Positions 7,562 through 11,060 of a stretch of 11,060 nucleotides of DNA are shown in pieces. The stretch is from Candidatus Bathyarchaeota archaeon. GTDB taxonomy: Archaea > Thermoproteota > Bathyarchaeia > Bathyarchaeales > Bathycorpusculaceae. Within the stretch, counting starts at the first letter, position 1. Every line of letters begins with the position of its first letter. Where the stretch lies: contig JAGTQT010000018.1 of NCBI GenBank assembly GCA_018396615.1, positions 4,451-15,510 on the forward strand, given 5' to 3'. The notes under the pieces are model-generated. The model was not told where the DNA came from. It worked only from the letters and a program-made list of their open reading frames with translations, and did not search any database. Both the position numbers and the translations under genes were made by a program.

Positions 7562-7756
7562 ATGAAGATTATCGCTTTAAAAGAGCATAAATGCTTTTGT
7601 TGTAACACTGTGATTAAAAAAAGTGAAGAATGCTTTGCTTTTTTTGTGAATCCTTCAGATCCGAAGAAGAATGAATTTGATATTGTCTACACCTGTTTAA
7701 AATGCTCTGAAGAAGAAATGTGCAAAACGAAAATTGGAAAAAGAAAAACTTCCTAA
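7562..7756 (+). CDS. Small zinc-ribbon-like protein, 64 residues
   Basis: A 64-residue basic protein with two CxxC knuckles, Cys11/Cys14 and Cys45/Cys48, about 30 residues apart, as in zinc ribbons and treble clefs. Cys13, Cys24 and Cys54 are extra. The sequence between the knuckles (IKKSEECFAFF and YTCLKCSEEE) resembles small archaeal zinc-binding proteins of unknown role; no enzyme motif is seen. The frame stays open upstream to a TTG at 7469, but those residues are poor coding sequence and overlap the TATA box, so I start at ATG 7562, probably leaderless. It converges on the Hsp20-like gene with 8 bases between stops. Zinc binding is inferred from cysteine spacing alone; a nucleic-acid-binding or protein-binding role is possible. 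Confidence 0.62.
   Translation: MKIIALKEHKCFCCNTVIKKSEECFAFFVNPSDPKKNEFDIVYTCLKCSEEEMCKTKIGKRKTS
7738..7748 (-). terminator. T-rich tract after the Hsp20-like gene
   Basis: On the minus strand two T5 runs separated by one C begin 16 bases past the Hsp20-like stop, inside the 3' end of the convergent zinc-ribbon gene. This fits archaeal T-tract termination, although the same bases also encode lysines on the other strand. Confidence 0.35.
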
Positions 7757-7764
7757 GAGCAGTC

Positions 7765-8238
7765 TCAGTTTTTCTTCGGGATCTCTATCTCGAAGACCTC
7801 ATTATTATTGCATTTAGTGATCATTTTTTCAATCTGTAAGCAGTTCGGAGGCAAATCAAGTCTCTGGCAATTATCCTCACACACTTCAATGCCCTGAGAA
7901 TTAACAAAGCATTCTCTTTTACAAATTTCTACACTATCACTGTCTGTATGGATTGTGACTTTCTCATCTCGGCATCGGCACTGTAACAGAACCTTATACG
8001 AGTCCTCATCTTCGAATACATCAATTAAGGGCTGTTCAAGCTGAGGAAGCGGGATCAACGGTGGCTTTGACGATGACGGTTCTTCTTTTATCTCAGCCAC
8101 GTATCTTTGCCTTAAAAGCTTTTCAACAGGCTCCATAGGAAGATCGCTGTGTATTCCGTTATCATTTTCAATTATCTTCTTCGCCAGAGCTTTACAGAAA
8201 ACGTCGATATTCTTCAAGGCTTCTTCAAAATTGCCCAT
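7765..8238 (-). CDS. Cysteine-rich Hsp20/alpha-crystallin-like protein
   Basis: From ATG 8238 the product is 157 residues. Residues 70-157 follow the alpha-crystallin pattern of small heat-shock and GvpH-like proteins: PLIDVFEDEDSYKVLLQ opens the domain (70-86), and RLDLPP (127-132) and VFEIEIPKK (148-156) match its late strands. The N-terminal 69 residues are helical then proline-rich. Eight cysteines lie inside the domain (87, 89, 106, 110, 120, 124, 133, 143) and one at 15, which is unusual for this family; several pairs are spaced CxC or Cx3C. This could mean metal binding or redox control, by inference only. A further in-frame ATG at 8295 would add 19 residues, but a TATA box lies inside that extension at the right distance for a leaderless start at 8238. 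The similarity is faint, so the fold call is moderate. Confidence 0.62.
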   Translation of the reverse strand: MGNFEEALKNIDVFCKALAKKIIENDNGIHSDLPMEPVEKLLRQRYVAEIKEEPSSSKPPLIPLPQLEQPLIDVFEDEDSYKVLLQCRCRDEKVTIHTDSDSVEICKRECFVNSQGIEVCEDNCQRLDLPPNCLQIEKMITKCNNNEVFEIEIPKKN

Positions 8239-8255
8239 TGAAAGGCGCCTCTCGG

Positions 8256-8263
8256 TATTTATA
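8256..8263 (-). promoter_or_regulatory. TATA box of the Hsp20-like gene
   Basis: TATAAATA on the minus strand is centred about 22 bases before the ATG at 8238, so the mRNA would start at or very near that codon. It decides the start choice against ATG 8295, which lies upstream of this box. Confidence 0.45.
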
Positions 8264-8328
8264 ATATTTACTTTCAAGTTTTTAAGGATTGTCATGTTAA
8301 GCTTAGCGCAAACTCAAGCAAGCGTGAA

Positions 8329-9402
8329 TTAGCTTCTTTTCGGCGAAATCGGCACATTCCGAGTGTGTTTCACTGTGCGAATTATGTCCTCAACATACTT
8401 GTTCGGACGCTCTAGCGCCCTATTTATAGCGATGTTTGCGACTGTAGCGCCGATATCGGCGACTTTGTTCAGGCAGGTTACAACTGATCTAATGTAAATT
8501 ATCTCGGGGGCTTCTCGCATGAACCTATTAGACTCTAACTCAATTACCTTTTTCATTTCCAGAACCTCATTTGCAACCTTCAAATCTCCAGTGAAAATGC
8601 AATCCAGTGCTTTTTGAAAGACTGTTTGCGTTGAATCACTAAGGTTTCGGATTCTCTCAATTATCTCGAACGGCACTTTTTTCCTGTAGATTTTAAGCTC
8701 GACAATTCTTTTGGCTATGTCCTCTGCGTAATCGGCAATGAGCTCTAGGTACTGTAGAATCAGACGTGTGGCTGGAATGAAGAGAATGTCTGTGGCCCCT
8801 ATCTGTTCCGCTATGTCTGGTTTAACCTGAGCAGAAAGAAGTAGACGTACAGCCAAATAATAAATCGTGTCCGCTTCGTCTTCTCGGCTTATAGCCTCCT
8901 GAGCTAAGGATTCGTTGCCTTCAACAAACGCTTGGATTGCCTCGAGAAGAATGGTTGACGCTATTAGAGACAACCGTCGAGTCAGCATGTCAAGCTTGAA
9001 TTTTGCTGGATCAACCGAACATTGAAGTAAAATGCCTCGGGGGGTTTCTTCGATGATGCCTAGCCCTATTAGCTTGCGGACTACTCTTCGGACCTCATCT
9101 ATTTGTTCCTTCTCTATGCGGGTGGCAGAGGTTATTCTTATTACATCTCGTCCAAGTATGTAGCATCCAACAACAATTCTTTCAAGCAATCCATGACTAT
9201 CTACTGCGTCAGCATTCACTATGAACTCTTCCGCTTCCTCTCTCTGGGCAATCTGGCTTGGCATGATTCTTAGAGTGCCATCTCTTTCTGAAGATAGAAA
9301 GACTAGGTCACCTGGGCTTATCTTATTCTGTTTTACCCATTCACTTGGAAGAGAAACAGTTACGGTTGAGTAGCCTACTTTTTGCAGTTTTCTGCTTTCC
9401 AA
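8329..9402 (-). CDS. phoU: AbrB-PhoU type phosphate uptake regulator
   Basis: The 357-residue protein has the archaeal PhoU layout. A SpoVT/AbrB-like swapped-hairpin domain sits at about residues 4-48 (VTVSLPSEWVK then ISPGDLV). After it come two PhoU three-helix bundles, about 135-215 and 230-335. The first bundle carries a metal-site-like ExxxD (Glu174, Asp178) and the second has a related acidic stretch, VIELESNRF. The AbrB part may bind DNA, while PhoU bundles bind metal and act on phosphate uptake and its signalling in the cytoplasm. The start is TTG, preceded by GGTGA with 7 bases between and a good TATA box; no better upstream start is seen. No Pst transporter gene is in the window, so the target is unknown. 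It is divergent from a DUF2061 gene, and the Hsp20-like gene follows with its own promoter. Confidence 0.87.
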   Translation of the reverse strand: MESRKLQKVGYSTVTVSLPSEWVKQNKISPGDLVFLSSERDGTLRIMPSQIAQREEAEEFIVNADAVDSHGLLERIVVGCYILGRDVIRITSATRIEKEQIDEVRRVVRKLIGLGIIEETPRGILLQCSVDPAKFKLDMLTRRLSLIASTILLEAIQAFVEGNESLAQEAISREDEADTIYYLAVRLLLSAQVKPDIAEQIGATDILFIPATRLILQYLELIADYAEDIAKRIVELKIYRKKVPFEIIERIRNLSDSTQTVFQKALDCIFTGDLKVANEVLEMKKVIELESNRFMREAPEIIYIRSVVTCLNKVADIGATVANIAINRALERPNKYVEDIIRTVKHTRNVPISPKRS

Positions 9403-9440
9403 AAATATGTCACCGCTTAGGATAGTATTTACTATTCCTT

Positions 9441-9448
9441 ATTTTATA
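9441..9448 (-). promoter_or_regulatory. TATA box of the phoU-like gene
   Basis: TATAAAAT on the minus strand predicts a transcript start near 9418, leaving a leader of about 15 bases with the GGTGA ribosome site (9414-9410) before the TTG codon. It supports the TTG start. Confidence 0.48.
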
Positions 9449-9490
9449 TCTGTTGCTGTATAGCGCATGGTTGCCGCGAGGGTTTGGAAT

Positions 9491-9500
9491 ATTATTTATA
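9491..9500 (+). promoter_or_regulatory. TATA box of the DUF2061 gene
   Basis: ATTATTTATA lies about 43 bases before the TTG at 9543. A start near 9521 leaves a short leader with the AGGTG ribosome site. It is divergent from the phoU-like promoter some 45 bases away. Confidence 0.4.
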
Positions 9501-9542
9501 GTTATTGTCGTATTCTAGGATAGCAAGGCAAGGTGCCGAGTT

Positions 9543-9749
9543 TTGGAGAAACATGTTAGGAGTTTGGCGAAGGCGATTTCTTGGAGGATTGTTGCTACCT
9601 TAACAACTACGCTATTGGTTTTTGTGGCTACTGGGAATTTGATAATTAGCCTTGGTGTAGGTTTCTGGGAGTTCGTGTTGAAGATTGCTGTTTACTATTT
9701 GCATGAGCGGGTTTGGAATTTGCTGGATTTTGGTAGAAGGAAAAAGTGA
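9543..9749 (+). CDS. DUF2061 small membrane protein
   Basis: The 68-residue protein matches the DUF2061 family pattern: RSLAKAISWR near the N-terminus, a first helix (about 14-31), a short turn TGN, a second helix (about 33-53) and the ending YYLHERVW. Function is unknown for the family; it is probably a two-helix membrane protein. The family is sometimes found next to or fused with sulfate-assimilation genes in bacteria, but nothing of that kind is here. The start is TTG with AGGTG 8 bases upstream; a second TTG at 9564 (Leu8) would cut into the conserved segment. It is divergent from phoU and is followed by the palindromic promoter region of the RHH fusion gene. Confidence 0.85.
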   Translation: MEKHVRSLAKAISWRIVATLTTTLLVFVATGNLIISLGVGFWEFVLKIAVYYLHERVWNLLDFGRRKK

Positions 9750-9792
9750 AGCGAATTCGGCAAGCATATTGTAGTATTTACCATTTCTTTCT

Positions 9793-9813
9793 ATATATAC
9801 ACTAAGTATATAT
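9793..9813 (+). promoter_or_regulatory. 8-base inverted repeat in a TATA-rich promoter, candidate operator
   Basis: ATATATAC and GTATATAT form perfect 8-base arms around a 5-base spacer. CTATATAT occurs at 9791-9798 and again at 9826-9833, 35 bases apart. The arms could act as TATA boxes for transcripts starting near 9821 or 9835. Short palindromes at the promoter are usual targets of RHH repressors, so autoregulation by the downstream RHH fusion is plausible. AT-rich inverted repeats also arise by chance. Confidence 0.4.
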
Positions 9814-9844
9814 TGTTCTCTTGCGCTATATATCAATCAGATGT

Positions 9845-9852
9845 AAAGGAGG
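9845..9852 (+). promoter_or_regulatory. Strong Shine-Dalgarno of the RHH fusion gene
   Basis: AAAGGAGG, 10 bases before ATG 9863, is the longest ribosome site match in the window. It fixes the start and implies a leadered mRNA, unlike several neighbours. Confidence 0.6.
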
Positions 9853-9862
9853 CTGATAAAAA

Positions 9863-10453
9863 ATGTCCGAATGGAAAACCGTAAGTTTGAGACAAGAACT
9901 AATAAAAGAAATCGAAGAAGCAATCAAAACAGGAAGATACAGAAGCATCTCAGAATTTGTCTCAGAAGCCATCCGACTGCGCCTAGAAGACCTCATGCGG
10001 GCTGAAGGAATCTCAGCAGAAAAACGCAAAGAACTACTAAAAACACCAGAACTCCTACTTTACACACCTAAACACACATGGGCGCAAATAACACCCGAAG
10101 GCAACATCCGCGTCGGCGTATCTGACTACGCCCAAAGACATCTGAAAGGCATAGCCAACGTGATGACAGAAGCAGCCGGCAAAGAAATTAACAAAATGGA
10201 ACCCCTCGGAGTCGCGGAAACATGGATGTTCATGTTTGACCTGTACGCTCCAGTCAGCGGCAAAATAGTCAAGATCAACGACAAGCTGAAAAATGAACCA
10301 CACCTGATCAACGAGGACCCGTACGGCGAAGGATGGATTGCTGAGATCAAGCCTAAGAATTCGCTGGTGCTAGAGCAGGAGCTCAAGGGCTTACTTGGCG
10401 CACGAGAATATAATAAATGGGTAAGCAGGCTTGAAGGAAGGCTAAAAGAGTAG
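9863..10453 (+). CDS. Ribbon-helix-helix domain fused to glycine-cleavage H-like domain lacking the lipoyl-lysine
   Basis: The 196-residue protein has two parts. Residues 4-45 are a CopG/NikR-type RHH DNA-binding domain: strand KTVSLR, a first helix, then SISEFVSEAIRLRL. Residues about 66-190 follow glycine-cleavage H protein end to end: YTPKHTWAQI, VGVSDYAQRHL, FDLYAPVSGKIVKIN, LINEDPYGEGW and the closing AREYNKW helix. In true H proteins the lipoylated Lys lies in ESVKAVSDLY. Here the aligned ten residues are ETWMFMFDLY, with Met122 (ATG, bases 10226-10228) at the Lys position and no Lys nearby, so it cannot be lipoylated there. The reading is a transcription factor with a recruited H-like sensor or oligomerisation domain. 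The palindromic promoter suggests autoregulation. A T6 tract separates it from the GltD-like gene. No other glycine-cleavage gene is visible. The domains are clear; the role is inferred. Confidence 0.88.
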   Translation: MSEWKTVSLRQELIKEIEEAIKTGRYRSISEFVSEAIRLRLEDLMRAEGISAEKRKELLKTPELLLYTPKHTWAQITPEGNIRVGVSDYAQRHLKGIANVMTEAAGKEINKMEPLGVAETWMFMFDLYAPVSGKIVKINDKLKNEPHLINEDPYGEGWIAEIKPKNSLVLEQELKGLLGAREYNKWVSRLEGRLKE

Positions 10454-10467
10454 CCTGCACCACCCCC

Positions 10468-10473
10468 TTTTTT
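10468..10473 (+). terminator. T6 tract after the RHH fusion gene
   Basis: A C5 run followed by six T lies 14 bases past the stop. It fits archaeal T-tract termination and would separate this gene from the GltD-like gene. Confidence 0.38.
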
Positions 10474-10548
10474 CCGTATCTACCTGTTCTTCATGTGTCA
10501 AATTTGCGTTATGTGTAGCTTGAATGCGTTAATATATTTCGCAACGGC

Positions 10549-10555
10549 TTAATAT
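10549..10555 (+). promoter_or_regulatory. TATA-like box before the GltD-like gene
   Basis: TTAATAT is centred about 25 bases before ATG 10577, giving a leaderless mRNA. A second candidate, TTAATATATTT at 10529-10539, would give a leader of about 16 bases, but no good ribosome site lies in it, so the nearer box is preferred. Confidence 0.35.
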
Positions 10556-10576
10556 CCTACATAAGCTGGTTTAACA

Positions 10577-11060
10577 ATGTCAAGCAAAAACACAACAAAT
10601 GTGAAGAGAAAACTGCCACCCTGCCGCGCAGCATGCCCAGCAGGAGTGAATGTTCAAGCATACGTTGCGCTGATTCAAAAAGGCAAATTCCGAGAAGCCG
10701 TAGAAATCATAAGAGAAGACATGCCTTTCCCAGCAATATGCGGAAGAGTCTGCTTCAGCCCCTGCGAAGACGCATGTGCAAGAACAAATGTGGATCAAGC
10801 AGTTGCTATACGCGCTCTCAAAAGGCTTGTTGCCGACATAGAACGGGAACAAGGACGTGTTAAGCCTAGACTTAAGCCAGAATTAATGTCGCTTAGACGT
10901 AGCGAAAAAGTTGCCATAATCGGTGCAGGTCCCGCAGGTTTAACAGCAGCATACGAACTTGCGAAGCGCGGTTATCCAGTGACGGTTTTCGAGAGGATGT
11001 CGGAGCCTGGTGGCATGATGCGTTACTGCATACCTGACTTTCGTCTTGAGAAGTATGTTG
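10577..11060 (+). CDS. GltD-like FAD/Fe-S oxidoreductase, 3' end outside window
   Basis: The frame is open from ATG 10577 to the right edge (161 residues). The N-terminal Fe-S domain has PPCRAACPAG (Cys16, Cys20) and a CGRVCFSPCEDAC motif (Cys55, Cys59, Cys63, Cys67). Next come helices ending in AIRALKRLVADIE and a flavin Rossmann fold, VAIIGAGPAGL (GxGxxG at 116-121), with GGMMRYCIPDFRL (about 144-156). This is the pattern of the glutamate synthase small subunit, dihydropyrimidine dehydrogenase N-terminus, NfnB-type and related NAD(P)H-ferredoxin enzymes. It moves electrons between NAD(P)H, FAD and Fe-S clusters; the partner subunit is not visible. A glutamate synthase role, or an electron-input module for another enzyme, cannot be separated without the rest. 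The start is chosen for the TATA spacing. Confidence 0.86.
   Translation, partial: MSSKNTTNVKRKLPPCRAACPAGVNVQAYVALIQKGKFREAVEIIREDMPFPAICGRVCFSPCEDACARTNVDQAVAIRALKRLVADIEREQGRVKPRLKPELMSLRRSEKVAIIGAGPAGLTAAYELAKRGYPVTVFERMSEPGGMMRYCIPDFRLEKYV

Noticed and set aside
10253..10270. Lys134 or Lys137 of the H-like domain as the lipoyl site
   Set aside because: These follow APVSG in the strand after the hairpin; the lipoyl-lysine lies before DLYAP, where Met122 is found.
10126..10386. Minus-strand open frame opposite the RHH/H-like fusion
   Set aside because: It is antisense to conserved H-protein motifs and has no homology-like pattern.
9863..10453. RHH and H-like parts as two genes joined by an error
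   Set aside because: The frame is continuous through a natural linker (residues 46-65), with one strong ribosome site and no internal start signal. An error is not excluded but nothing suggests it.

Overview
The window looks archaeal. AT-rich TATA-like boxes sit about 20-45 bases upstream of most start codons, several genes look leaderless or nearly so, and Shine-Dalgarno (SD) motifs are of the GGAGTGA/GGTGA type. The gene set is typical of anaerobic archaea: an ADP-forming acyl-CoA ligase, HdrB and HdrC, an AbrB-PhoU regulator and a formate dehydrogenase. A Bathyarchaeia-like or other uncultured Thermoproteota anaerobe would fit, but the lineage is an inference; the archaeal call is firmer. 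No rRNA, tRNA, CRISPR array or insertion sequence was seen.

Layout. Bases 1-2905 (+) hold the 3' part of an ADP-forming acyl-CoA ligase fused to a GNAT acetyltransferase, overlapping by 4 bases a MobA-type molybdenum cofactor guanylyltransferase. Bases 6360-2941 (-) hold a tight hdrC-hdrB-fdhA operon that converges on mobA and ends in a T8 tract. Upstream of it, 7308-6475 (-) is a polytopic membrane protein with an internal repeat and its own promoter and T-tract. A 64-residue zinc-ribbon gene (7562-7756, +) converges on a cysteine-rich Hsp20-like gene (8238-7765, -), which follows an AbrB-PhoU gene (9402-8329, -). Divergent from that is a small DUF2061 membrane protein (9543-9749, +). Next is a ribbon-helix-helix DNA-binding domain fused to a glycine-cleavage H-like domain (9863-10453, +), behind a palindromic AT-rich promoter region. 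The window ends inside a GltD-like FAD/Fe-S oxidoreductase (10577 onward, +). No gene-free stretch exceeds 300 bases; the longest (7309-7561) holds two divergent promoters.

How the genes may work together. FdhA with HdrC and HdrB suggests formate oxidation or CO2 reduction coupled to a disulfide or similar thiol acceptor, with no F420-binding FdhB or flavin HdrA visible here. MobA would help make the bis-MGD cofactor that FdhA needs. The acyl-CoA ligase makes or uses acetyl-CoA with ATP, and its GNAT domain could link acyl-CoA level to protein acetylation. The most unusual object is the RHH/H-protein fusion. Its H-like domain is otherwise complete but has Met where the lipoyl-lysine should be, so it looks like a swivelling-arm domain recruited as a sensor or oligomerisation module of a transcription factor.
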